In this document: in pieces, positions 1 through 10,912 of the stretch
How positions within the stretch are numbered: the first letter of the stretch is position 1
How the letters are laid out: each line of letters opens with the position of its first letter
Assembly: GCA_032433595.1 (NCBI GenBank)
Contig: JASWJB010000438.1
Location: forward strand, 1-29,110
From: Conoideocrella luteorostrata
Taxonomy: Eukaryota; Ascomycota; Sordariomycetes; Hypocreales; Clavicipitaceae
DNA: 29,110 bases
Direction: 5' to 3'
Notes under the pieces: generated by a model
What the model saw: only the letters and a program-made list of their open reading frames with translations
The model's database searches: none
What the model was told of the DNA's origin: nothing
Position numbers and translations under genes: made by a program

Positions 1-19
1 TTTTTTTTTTTTTTTTTTT
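1..19. repeat. poly-T tract at window edge
   Basis: The window opens with an uninterrupted run of 19 T. It is a homopolymer of unknown full length because it is cut by the window edge. No gene can be tied to it. Confidence 0.9.
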
Positions 20-146
20 GGCTTGCTTATTTTCTCTCCACATCCTTCAAATCAATTAATTCAAGCATTGCTGTTACTGTGAGTGCCGCTTTTTCCTATC
101 TATTGCCTACAGCTGCTGCTAAGAGCTGATGGTGTCGGCGCTGGCA

Positions 147-169
147 ATGGCGATGGCGATGGCGATGGC
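147..169. repeat. (ATGGCG)n microsatellite
   Basis: About four tandem copies of the hexamer ATGGCG are visible. The unit is a multiple of three, but no convincing reading frame surrounds it. Confidence 0.8.
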
Positions 170-826
170 ATTAATCTCCATGCTGCGGATGGGGACCAAT
201 AACTTGACTCCAGCCCATTCAGTCAGGGCACGAGAAAATTAATGGTACTACCAAGATGCTGCTAGAAAGGCGGCTGCTGGAGAGCAGGTGCTAACCAAGG
301 CGAACTCCCAAGACGATGGATGACGAAACATCAAGAAAATGTCCGAGTCCAAGCCGAACTCATGAAGTCAGCTGCTTGAGAAACGAAGCCTTCATAAGAC
401 GTTGCGCATACAAAGTCGGCAATTGCGTCATCAAAAGCCGCGGTTTCTCCATCACCTAGAGATGATAATCAGCAAAGATGCTTTCCATGAGTCTATCCAA
501 GGGACAGGCAGCAGGCGCCAAACACACAAGAGAGAGTCCTTGTATGATACCCGCGAAATTGAGACCGTGGGCTGCTAAGCTCTGGGGAAGATTCTTACGC
601 CCCAGAGAGCCTGTTTCTGCAAACACATATCAAGACTGAAGACTGGAGACCGAACATGGGGTGCATGATGTGCGTGAGACGAGTCTTTTCAGCTATAGCG
701 CGATGGACGGCACAGAATTCAACCGGACAAAGTAGGGGAGAGGGGATAATAGACTTGTGATAGTATACTTGCCTGGCCTCAATATTAAAAAAAAAACACA
801 ATCACACAGACACGATGCATTTCTGT

Positions 827-870
827 GGCACGGCACGGCACGGCACGGAATGGTATGGCATGGCATGGCA
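827..870. repeat. (GGCAC)n/(GGCAT)n pentanucleotide repeat
   Basis: Four or more copies of GGCAC are followed by degenerate GGCAT/GGTAT units. The unit changes from GGCAC to GGCAT by a C-to-T transition part way along the array. The pentamer is not compatible with a stable reading frame, which argues against the overlapping open frames being genes. Confidence 0.8.
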
Positions 871-1993
871 CACGAGACCAGGGATGCTACCATGGACGAC
901 GGTCTTGGCGCGAACACGAGAGACTCAGGCAAAAGGGTATATCTATGTCTATTATATCATGCAGGGTACAAAGCTGTCAACATGCGCTTCCCCTTTGAGA
1001 GATCAACAAAAGACCCCTAGTCAGAGCATAGATCCAGCACCCTTGAACCCCAGAAAAACCGGTCCTGATCGTCGCAAGATCGTCGATCAAGTGCACCAAG
1101 TAAGTTCTCAGGGTGTCCTCCGTAGCACAATTAAGAACAGCATTTCCGAAGCAGGAAGTAGGACCTGGTTAGTTAGTGGCAAGACCAAAAGCATGTATGT
1201 ATGTATGTCTGAGAACGGGCTAGAAAGTTCCCATCAATTAGGCCCATTGGTGGGGTGGGTATATACCCCGGTATGAGAAACTATGTTGGGTTGGCTGGGG
1301 TTCGATGAAGCGAGAGAACTAGTGGTCTTGCCAGCCATGCGATTTGGCGAATTTTATAGAAGGATATTGGGCGTGAGATTTTTTGGCGTTTGTGGGGAAA
1401 TGAAACCTCAGCTTGCGGCATCGTGCACTGGCAAGCCAAGTCCCGGAGGGCTTCTGGTCAAACTTAGACCCTGCATGGCGGCGCCGTGGCCTTGCTCACA
1501 GGGTGCCATGTCCCGCTATCTCTCCAGCCTACGCCCTGCTGCGCAACGGTTTCCCGTCTTCTCGGAACATGGCATTCTTAAAATATATGCGATGCAGAGT
1601 GTTCCGTAAGGAGTACAGAGGTGTGGCGCAGCGGGCGGTCGGTACCCCGTCATGCGGACTAGAGTTGCTGCATTTTTTTTTTTGGAATTAAATTCTTAAA
1701 GTAAGGAGAAGAAAAAAGAAACCAAACACCAAACTGGAACCCTACGTGTTCATTCTGTGATCGCCGGGCTCCGGCGTTCTATCACCTCCTCCCTCCCTTG
1801 CATGGCATGCCCTTGTGTGCTAGGAGACAAGCGCCTTTTTGTGGTTGATCGCATGCTGTGATTTTCAGATGTGGGAGCTTGCCCGTTTTGGCCACCCCAG
1901 ATTAATCATATAAACTAGTCAGCTAGTTAGTTACCAGGTTGTTTTGTTGGGCTCCCCGATGCTACGGTATTATCCGCGTGGAGTTGTATGTAG

Positions 1994-2024
1994 GGATGGA
2001 TGGATGGATGGATGGATGGATGGA
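1994..2024. repeat. (GGAT)n tetranucleotide microsatellite
   Basis: About seven perfect tandem copies of GGAT. No coding sequence is associated with it. Confidence 0.9.
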
Positions 2025-4119
2025 CATTTCACTTCAGTCCTCACTATTGCCGCAAACCTGGTAACCGCCTAATCACTTACTGGCACACTCAAGTTGTAGG
2101 CATATCACCAGCCAGCAATATTTTCTGACAGCAACATTATTAGTTCCTTTTTGGAAGCCTCACCCTGCATACGGGCATCCCGTTTTTGGTTCTCCCACCA
2201 CCCGCAACTTCGTCTACCTGTCATCAGGGCCCGGGATAGAGATTCTGCGGCCGTTCATGCTAAAGAGATCAGCGAACTATTGTATATGGAAGCAGAAAAC
2301 GGTGGTGTTTTGGCATGGCCGAAACCACCCACACCGTACGATCGCATGCTGCCATCTTACGTCGCAACTGGCATCGTTTTGACATGGTGCTTGCGGGGTT
2401 GGACCTGTCCGATGAACCAAGACTCTTCTCAACTTATGCGAGCAACCAGTCTGCCTTTTCGCGTCTTGATACATGTATAGCCAGGGATCTGTACGAGTCG
2501 TCCCTTGACATACTCGAATACAAAAGCTTCAAAAAGGGGGAGAGCTGTAAGAATCGTGAAGGAGAACCTAAGAGAATGAGTTGCATGTGCCACTACTAGA
2601 CGTAATATTATATCGGTCACCCAAGGAAGGCGCCAAGGACAGCCGTGGAAGATGTTTATGGTACTTACCCCGTAATAATTTTTCTATTTTATTTGTTCTG
2701 TGTCACTTATTGACTCATCTCAATTTGTAGGTTTATATCGTGTGGCGCCGTGTGAGGCAGACCGTGACGCCAATTTCCAACAACATCCCTTTCCACACGT
2801 CTAAAAAACAACAAGTCACAACCAGGTTTAACTGCAGCACGGATCCGAAGTTGAGTAGAGGGGAATTGAAGGTGGTGAACGAAGTATATTTGTAAACTAG
2901 GGAGAAAATAGAAGCAGCTTCGTCTCGTGTCCTGGAGGGCTTGCTCCGTCATGTGTTTTAAACTCGAGGTCTCTGGCCTTCCTGCGCAGAAACAACAATG
3001 ACGCCAATGCAAGAAGCAAGAATTAATTTTGAATTAATATTGGCCAGAATCTTCCAGCCCATTAGGGGACGCACCAAGTCATACCATGCCTCGGATATGC
3101 GAACCAAGTGATAGGAGAGGGCGACGCATAAGATGTCTGAAAAAATGCTTTTTGCTGCACCCAAGCGTTCAATTCTTGCTCCGTACCCCACCAGAGGTTG
3201 CAGCGATGGCTCTGAACTAACACAATAAACCAAGGTAAAATGGTGACCACTGGCATGACCGGACCCTTGTGGCTGGCAAAAAGCAACAGCCAGTGTCAAT
3301 ATAGCTGGCGACAACTCAACTCGGAGTTGATCTCACTTATGGATGAGGTGGTGACTCAGCTCCGTAGTCTTTTTAGCTTCGCAGTTGCTTCCGCAGCTGC
3401 GACAGTAGTTTCTATCCGTGCAGCTTATTGTTGCGCTACGTATGTAGTGAGAGCCTTTTAACGAGGACGTCTCCAACATGTACCGTAAGCGTAGTGGTGA
3501 TAGAACATGTTGCATCTCATAATCCACACTCAGGTGGTAGGCTTGGGGGTAGAGATAATATTATCATGCAGTGCTAACACAGGTGGATTTGACTTGTTTC
3601 CTCCGTGGTTTGTTGCTGACACCGCTAATAAGGAAACCAGCCAGCCACTGAATCTGAGCTTATGACAGGTCTCGGAGCAGAAGTACTGTCGAGTGCCGTC
3701 ATTCTCATGAGCTTCTAAGAGTGCATCTGTGGCGCCTTGCATCACGTCATTTCGAAAACTTGTCTCCGGGGTGCTCCGTAATTTGATAGCCATCCAACTT
3801 GATACAGAGAGCGTGCCTTTTGGCGTCAAACAGCCCCGCCTTGCACGGAAATGACACAGGTCGCAAGGCGCACTGCGGCCAAGGAATCGTTCAGTCATCA
3901 AGTTGGAGTTCTGTGATCTCGCCATTGCGCTACCTAGTAGCTGTACAGTACTCCGGACTAAGCGACGATGTTAGTAACAGTTCCCAGCGAGTTAAGAGGG
4001 AAGGGAGGAGTCGACAACGCATGTACCCCTCATTTGAAGCAGACAAAAGAAACGAAAAGCGACTGGGTCCAGTAATTGGGGTGGGGGCTCATGCACATCA
4101 GCGCTAGAGGCCAATGATA

Positions 4120-4135
4120 TACGGAGTACTCCGTA
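4120..4135. repeat. perfect palindrome TACGGAGTACTCCGTA
   Basis: Two overlapping copies of the 9-mer TACGGAGTA/TACTCCGTA form a perfect 16-bp palindrome. It is the most complete single example of the motif family scattered through the noncoding parts of the window. Confidence 0.9.
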
Positions 4136-7100
4136 CTTTTGGCGGAAACAACAGAAGAAATATAGCCACCTTCTTCTTAACCATCTCAGATCTGGTTCAA
4201 CTTTCATGCAGGTAGGGCTCGCCACTGGTCTTCTCGACCCGGAACTCTCATCAACTACCGGTCTGGATCTGATTCATTCATCTCTCTTGTAGGCCAGGGG
4301 TGAAACAAACAGAGGCAGCGGTATTTGCAAGAATGTCATGTTTCTGTTGTAAGAAACGCGCTGCTCAGGAGGGGCCTGCTCCATTTCCCAGTGCTCGGCC
4401 AGGTTCGGCTCGGTTCGATGTTCTAATCTTCGCAGCAGCCGGGCAAGTGGCGGAGATTCAGCGACCAATTTGCTAGGTCATTCGCACAAGGTCCAATGAT
4501 GTTGCTATTTCATGTTGTAATATTATAGAATAGTACGGAGTAGTGTAGTCGAAAAAAAAAAAATACAGAGAAAGATCGAGTCCAGAGAGGGCCGTGCGCC
4601 GCCGACCCATAGCCCGTCCTGCTTCTTGAGTTATTTTGTCGGCAATTACGGGAAGAGTGGAATTGACCAACTGTTGTTGGGTTACTCCGTATGTAGTATG
4701 AAGTATGGAGAGCTGCCGCTGTCCATAAGGTCGGGTTCGTTTGGCAAGCAAAAATAAGCAGCAAGCAAAGCCCGGGGATAAACTGCAATGGATCTCTTGG
4801 AGACAGATTCGGAAGGACTGATACTAGTACGAACGAAGCTCGGATGATAATGTACAATCTGCACCCCTGCCGAACTTTTTACCCCGAAGCCAGGTAACCA
4901 GGTTTCTGGGAGGCAGCAAACTGTTGATGAAGGCTGCATTCGAGCCACTGTTCTGGGACCGGGTAGCAAGGTAGTGATGATGCGCACGCACAGCATCGTG
5001 CGAATCAAAGGATCTTGACAGCATCAATGGACCACGTATTGTACCCGTTATTGTGGGCTTCTGCTTGCGGGTCCCCGTGGGCATCAATGCAAAAGACTGC
5101 AAGCCGCATCATGTCACTCTTGACGCCATCCGTAGCCACGGATCCTGACAACACAACAACACTCGTCAGCTTGTGTAGCCCAACAAGTGTAACAAATGAC
5201 AGCTCACGCGCAGGGAGGATTTGCTTTTTCCACAACTTGGCCCCACTTATGATGCCTGCTGCTTTATGCTCTCGACTTCAGAACTTTGCCAAGCGCACGG
5301 AGTAATTAGAAACTATTGAACGGAACGGACAGAACGCGAACAAGCTTTTGCCCGGGCTGAAGAGAACGCACACATGAAGGAGATTTTCATAATACTGTTA
5401 GACTGGCACTCCGAACGCGCAAAGGAAGGGCAACTAGGCTGCCACCTTGTCTTATCTGCTGTGTCACTAATCGGTTGTCAATCTCTCTCTCATCATACAA
5501 CCAGCGACCCACCAGGCCAAGGCCCTTGCCAGAAGTCTACTCCACGAGAAAATATTGGGGAGTAGGGAGTATGGAGTCTTGGAAGTACCTTGGCTTGATA
5601 GACCTGACTGAGATATCGGTTGTTCTCGCCATATGGGGCCTTATACATTGGAAAGCCGTTATTCAGTCAAATGCCACACCATCAGGTCAACGAGGGGTTG
5701 GTGCTTTTGGCAGTGAGGGCGGGCCCAAGGGCCATGTACAATTAAATCGAAGTCGAATGGCTGCTCACAGGTCACTACCCACCAAAAGGTGTCCCAGTGT
5801 TGTATACTAAACCACAATGCTTTCCTCTTTAACCAGCTGATATGGCTTGAAATACCAGCCAAATTGCTGCAGCTTTAAGCAAGCGTCGACCCGTCGTAGG
5901 CTGGGCCCTGCCGCAAGCTTCCAACTAGCCCCACTAGGAAACACTAGCAAAGGTAGGGTCAAGCAGCAGACGAGTCAACCTGCGTGTTGGCCTCAATGAG
6001 GGTCACGAAAATGTGACAGATGAGATGGGCTGGCATGTTGGCGGTTCACAGGGTCGTCTTGTGAGCGTCTGGCATTCGAGACCCTTCGATGCGGCGGAAC
6101 TGGCAATCAAGCAAACTCAATGTAATATGACATAATGGTCACCATTCTTCCTTCCAACAAACTGCTCAACCTGGAGTAAAAGGAAGTACTCCGGCCATCT
6201 CGGCGGCACTGTCACATATCTAGCGTACTGTATGGTACAAAATACGCTGCGCCAGCTGCAACCTGACAGTGCCTTGCTTTTGTAGTAGTAATTCGTTGGG
6301 TACTATTGTGACACGGGGTTGCCTGCTACGGTGAGCAAACAATATCCCATCCCCAACGGTCATACCTTCCTGTTGTGAAAAATAGTTTATAAAGTCTGTT
6401 TTGTCTATTGTCGCGGAGAACAACGACCAACATAATGGGGCTCCGTCAGAGCCGACTACATTGGATTCCCAGCTGTGGCAGACATGTAAAGCTCCTGGTT
6501 ACTCTCTGTATGCCAACGCCACAGTCCATCTAGATCTTGCAGTAATTGTTGGCCAGGGAGTGAATCGTGTCTGAGGTACGAGATGGCTGTGGGGTGCATT
6601 TGAGGATCGATGCTGGAAGGAGAGACGTTATCCGTAGCTTTTTCAACCTGTCTCGGCCGTGACATAGACCGCTGTGCCAGTCCACAGCAGGCTTAATTTC
6701 AGCCTAGCATTAAAATGGTGTGGCCTTTGGGCCTCTACCAAGATCGAACAGGTTGAGAGACCATGGACCTCTGAAAGACAGAGGGGGTGGAGCTGAGAGG
6801 AGGGGGGGCGCTAGAAGGAGGAGTGCGGCGATGGCGCCACCTCCGTTCTCCCCGGCCGCAGCCCCGGTTCAAATGTATTTTTATTTTTGACATTCTGGAG
6901 CTTGCCTGAGCTAGTCCGAGAGCCATCCTTGTCGTCTGGTCTCGCTATCTGGTAGTGGTGTGAAGCGAGTGGGTGGCAAGTGGATTGCCGTTTTCTTGTT
7001 TTTGCTCCTAGTTTATGGAGTACGGCGCACAATATTGAACATGCTTCTGCTTGGTGGGCTGTTCGGTGGTTCTGGCTGTGGCTATGGCAGCTTTGAAAAC

Positions 7101-7480
7101 CCTTGCCGACGACACTCGGCAAACGTGGTAACTGCAGGTGTTACTTTGCCCAAAGTTTTGTGCGTCGGTGGATGCGGGTGCGGGTGCGAGTGCAGGCGTG
7201 TACGTCTGGCCCACGGTCGTCAAGGCGAGAGAGGCTTAAAGGTTGTTTAAAAAAGCTGGTAGCCCCCCGCTGTAATCAATGATGGCTGGTCTCATGGATG
7301 CACACATCGTCAACACTACTGTTGACCGTTTACTATAGTTGTCGTCGTCATCATCATCTCGAGTTTTACGATCCGAGGTTGACTCCTGCCGCCGAGACAA
7401 AACCCGGGCAACTCCTTCCCTCGCTTGCATAGCGAGCGACCTTTCCTTCCTTTCACAAGGTTGACCAGTCACTTACACGT

Positions 7481-7515
7481 CTCGCCCACTCGCCCTCGCC
7501 CTCGCCCTCGCCCTC
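7481..7515. repeat. (TCGCCC)n tract in leader of the 8072 gene
   Basis: Tandem TCGCCC hexamers lie in a pyrimidine-rich strand about 560-590 bp upstream of the ATG at 8072. CT-rich tracts are common just upstream of fungal transcription start sites, so this may be promoter or leader sequence. That role is inference. Confidence 0.7.
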
Positions 7516-7773
7516 ACGAGTTCCAACTCCACTTCCACCTCGCCCTCGATTCGGTCACTCCAGGAAATTTCTCACTGCATATAGTATACGACCACTTCGT
7601 ACTGCAGTCTCCTCATCGGGGTTGTTTTAATCACCGTCATTTTTTTTTCCTGGCAGAGACGCCGATACCGACATTCCCGGCACTTGGAACAAAACTCATC
7701 CTATCTCTGAATCGCTAAAGCCGCCTTGTACTGCGTCACTCGTGCATCTGCACTACACAAACTCCTGAAGACA

Positions 7774-7809
7774 ATGAAACTGAGGCATCGGTACACAGCT
7801 TCTATCTGA
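7774..7809 (+). promoter_or_regulatory. candidate uORF (11 codons plus stop)
   Basis: The ATG at 7774 has A at -3 and opens a frame encoding MKLRHRYTASI, then TGA at 7807. It is the last ATG before the main start at 8072, leaving a 262-nt ATG-free stretch for re-initiation. If the transcript begins upstream of it, it could lower translation of the main protein. No transcript data are available, and a leader intron could remove it. Confidence 0.3.
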
Positions 7810-8071
7810 AGTAGATTGTGGAGTCGCACGAGTTTGGAGTTGGTCGCGGAGCGGTTCGCCAATAGTCGACGCTGCTCAGCTTTGATTCACTTTGGCGTCA
7901 CCTGGCTTACAGCTTACACAAGATATTCACTGCTCGACTGCCTCACCAGCGCACCATTGCTCAACGCACAATTGGAGCCAACTTACTATTTACTACAACA
8001 AATCCTGCGTGGACGTTTCAGAAGGATTGCCACCTACACACTCTCATCTTGATTAACACCATATTGCAACA

Positions 8072-9649
8072 ATGGCCAACGGCTTGGATCGCCTCGAGAG
8101 GCTATTTGCCTATAAGCGCAAACAGTCGCCTTCTCCAAATGGACGGGCTGATCGTATTGTTCAACCCATAGAGCTACAGTTCCCTTCCGCGTCATTCATT
8201 CGCCCCAAGACCAGCCGAATGACTGCACGTCAAGAGATCCACTTGAGGCAGGCTGCAGAACGATCGCCTTCTGTTCCAGACATCTTCGGAGCTCAACGTG
8301 CCGTACACAGCCGTACTTATGGCTCTGTCTCTACCGATACTAACTGCGAACTCGAGAAAAGATTGGTCCGATCTCCTTCATTTACCCACCGCCAGGCTGA
8401 AAACTTGGTCTCTGGGCTCCAGGAATTCCAGTTTCCTACACCTCCAAGCCGCAACGGAGACACTTCACCTGTGTCGCTGACATTCGACACTACAAACTTG
8501 GACCAAGTTCCTCGACTTCCAAGCCCTCGAAGTCGGTCACCACTTCACATCTCTATACCATCTTATCGGCTGGACACCCCGCCTTCGTCAGACCCTGAAG
8601 ACAATGGCTCAAATTCACCCAGCCCTACAACCAAGGGACCTCAAAACCTTTTACCCGTGCCGGCCTGCCTGCCTACTCCTGATGAGTCTCCCGAAATTCG
8701 GCCCGTGCCTGACTCGCAGTTGAGAAGCGTCAAGTCTGTGGATGATCTTGACAAGGCATTGGCTATCGAGGATCAGTTTGGGGAGTCATTTGATCAGCAG
8801 TCCCTGGGTAGAACGTACAGCCAGTCAAGCATCACTTATTCCACGCACTCTTTCTGCAGTTCTTCTTTGAGAGAGCCAGACTTCAACGAATTCTTCAATC
8901 TCAGCGATGATGACATTGCCGAGTCTACTCCTAATAGTCCAGACTTGGAGCCTGTTGGAGACGACGTATTGACTTTGCCTCCTATGGAGCTGTCAATCTC
9001 CGCATCTGTGCCGCTCACTTCGTCACTTCTAACGTTGTCGCCTCCTCGTGCCAGCCGTCCCGCAGCAGCCGCTGCTTTCGAAGCCGCCAGGATTGCTAGA
9101 CGCTATGATTTCGATCTAGTCTACGTTGTGAACCTCTGGCCAGAGACTTCTCAGTATGTCAGCACTGCGGATAAACCGATGGTTGGCCGCCTGCTCGCCG
9201 CCCATGGTTTACACCATGTGCCATCTCCACTGCAGGTCTCAGCCGATGTTCACATGCACATTCTTCGAACTCATGGTTGGATTGAGTATCGAAACAACAA
9301 ACCTCAACCCCAGGATCTGTCCCGTGGTTACGGCTGTGCCTTTTATACAGGCCAGTATGCGCGAAGCAACTCGTTACGCCCTGCTAGCCCTGTCTCTGGC
9401 GTTCGCTTGTCTGAAAAAATTGATCGGGGCATCGTTTTCGCAGCTTACCGCAAGCCCTGCGAAGGTGTTAACAAGCTTGGCCGCAGCTTCAGCCATCGGG
9501 AGCTTGGCGAATTGCACCGAGATGCTGAGGCCTTGGTTGAGATGGTGATCGATATTCATGTTGCGAACAGAAGTCGCCAACCACCCACCCGAAGTTCGTT
9601 GGCTGATGACATCGGGCCCATCCCAGCGCAACAGATTGAAGTGGCTTGA
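8072..9649 (+). CDS. conserved fungal protein of unknown function, 525 aa
   Basis: This is a single uninterrupted frame from ATG 8072 (context ACAATGG, A at -3 and G at +4) to TGA. I do not recognise a named family. Residues 1-330 are Ser/Pro-rich and low in predicted structure, with many SP and TP sites typical of phosphorylated regulatory proteins. Acidic patches lie near 270-300. Residues 330-500 look like a folded alpha/beta domain: an Ala-rich helix, then DFDLVYVVNLWPE, a glycine-containing middle (RGYGCAFYTG) and GIVFAAYRKP, ending in a helix with EALVEMVIDIH. The strand and glycine pattern is faintly GAF-like, but this is only an impression. No signal peptide or membrane segment is seen. 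Gene architecture and composition support a real gene. Function is unknown. Confidence 0.85.
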   Translation: MANGLDRLERLFAYKRKQSPSPNGRADRIVQPIELQFPSASFIRPKTSRMTARQEIHLRQAAERSPSVPDIFGAQRAVHSRTYGSVSTDTNCELEKRLVRSPSFTHRQAENLVSGLQEFQFPTPPSRNGDTSPVSLTFDTTNLDQVPRLPSPRSRSPLHISIPSYRLDTPPSSDPEDNGSNSPSPTTKGPQNLLPVPACLPTPDESPEIRPVPDSQLRSVKSVDDLDKALAIEDQFGESFDQQSLGRTYSQSSITYSTHSFCSSSLREPDFNEFFNLSDDDIAESTPNSPDLEPVGDDVLTLPPMELSISASVPLTSSLLTLSPPRASRPAAAAAFEAARIARRYDFDLVYVVNLWPETSQYVSTADKPMVGRLLAAHGLHHVPSPLQVSADVHMHILRTHGWIEYRNNKPQPQDLSRGYGCAFYTGQYARSNSLRPASPVSGVRLSEKIDRGIVFAAYRKPCEGVNKLGRSFSHRELGELHRDAEALVEMVIDIHVANRSRQPPTRSSLADDIGPIPAQQIEVA

Positions 9650-10912
9650 TTAACTTTGCTCATAAGCTTCTGTCGTACAAATGAACAGATGCCTTAAAAC
9701 ATACTCATGTATGGTGATTCAGTCACTGCACCTTCATACACACTATCTTGCTTTACCGCTGTTGAAGTCTTATTTCTTTTGTTTCATTCTTCGTTGCATA
9801 GTGGTGGCTTGTTCGTCATTTTGTGTTTAAAAAAGATACCTTAGGGTGGCTTGTCTTGATTTCAGAAAGAACATTGCGGATGATTTATATGATTATGACT
9901 AGGCGTTGAGAAGTTTTGCTCTTTTATTTCTCTTTCAGTTGTCGGAGGCAATACACTGTTTTCAAGTACTGCCTGGCGCATGGAGAGCGGCTCAGCCATG
10001 GTTCAATCTTGCAGGGAAACGACCACAGGTCAGATCGTGACGGTCTTTATGGAGCCATGTGTTTGTTGGTTTTTGTCACTTTGTCATTTATGGATGCAGG
10101 TAACAGGATGCATCTAGCATACCTGGTGTGTAAACAGAGGCCACAGCCGCAAAATGCATAGTTAGCACGAGTCCTCTTTTACTAAAGAGGCTTAAATGCA
10201 AATGAAGTTGATATGACCCGGCTATCATTTGTGTCTCCCATGTGATGGTATGTGCGCGCACGCCTGTGGTAGTATTCCATGTGACATAAGTAACTTTGGT
10301 GTCACCATATAACTACCTCTTATATGGTGGCTGCAGGGGACTCATGCATGGCATTAAATAATAAATCACACAATAAATAGCTGCTATGCTAATTAGCTTG
10401 CGAAGCCTGCCACACCTGTTGAATGCTTGGTATTAATTATGGTAGATGTACTAGTTCAAGCTCCACATAAATTTATGGTTTGTGGTTTCTAAGTAATTCA
10501 AAGTTCTGCTTTAATAATACAGTAAAGTTAAAGAGTTATAGCGAACACAGTTGCAAGCGTAAACATAAACCTTGCTGTTTAATGTGTATTAATTATTCTG
10601 CGGCTTTATTAACGGCATGGCATGGTTTAGCAAATTCACGAGCCGCAACAGGCCGCTTCACGGCCACACAACGTAACTCCGTACGTCTATTACTTTGGAT
10701 AATGAATTATTGGTTCATATTCTCTGGCAGGTTATATAGCCTGTACATGACTTTGTGTATTTACATGTTGAGATAAGTCCACAAGAGGCGAAACCAACCC
10801 AGAAAAAAGATTAAACAATTACACAATTACACAATGGAAGCTGTCAACTGATGAGAACAAAACGAAACTTAACCAATACATCATTACGGAACCACCATTA
10901 TTATCCATCCAC
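9650..10912. other. intergenic, convergent 3' regions
   Basis: This 1.26-kb space lies between the stop codons of two convergent genes, so it should hold both 3' UTRs and terminators. It becomes AT-rich from about 10300. A perfect 7-bp stem with a 4-nt loop lies at 10173-10190. I see no gene, tRNA or transposon in it. Confidence 0.6.

Larger units (their letters stand above)
1..7420. other. gene-poor intergenic region, about 7.4 kb
   Basis: No reading frame here has the length, composition or recognisable motifs of a real gene. Open frames are at most about 150 codons and several run through microsatellites, such as the + frame at 815-1276 that crosses the GGCAC repeat. Two short ATG-initiated frames deserve only a mention. 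One lies at 2315-2599 (+, 94 aa). The other lies at 3530-3925 (-, 131 aa) and has a CDLC and a later CSETCH cysteine cluster. Neither has a visible signal peptide, known domain or convincing splice extension. The region holds microsatellites (147-169, 827-870, 1193-1208, 1994-2024), a poly-A run near 4551-4563 and several TACTCCGTA motifs (4120-4135, 4534-4542, 4683-4691). A small orphan gene or noncoding RNA cannot be excluded. Confidence 0.6.
7421..8071 (+). promoter_or_regulatory. promoter and long 5' leader of the 525-aa gene
   Basis: This stretch is rich in C and T on the + strand, with runs at 7437-7456, 7481-7515 and 7640-7652. It contains the short uORF at 7774-7809. From 7810 to 8071 there is no other ATG, as expected of a scanned leader. 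No clear TATA box or intron pair was picked out. The transcription start is unknown. Confidence 0.4.

Noticed and set aside
815..1276. 153-codon + frame near the window start
   Set aside because: It crosses the GGCAC pentamer repeat, which opens several frames at once, and it has no motif or coding-like composition.
9156..9631. Frames of 85-130 codons overlapping the 525-aa gene
   Set aside because: They are alternate-frame shadows of that gene and have no motifs of their own.
10173..10190. Bacterial-type terminator
   Set aside because: The hairpin lacks a following T run and the genome is eukaryotic, so intrinsic termination does not apply.
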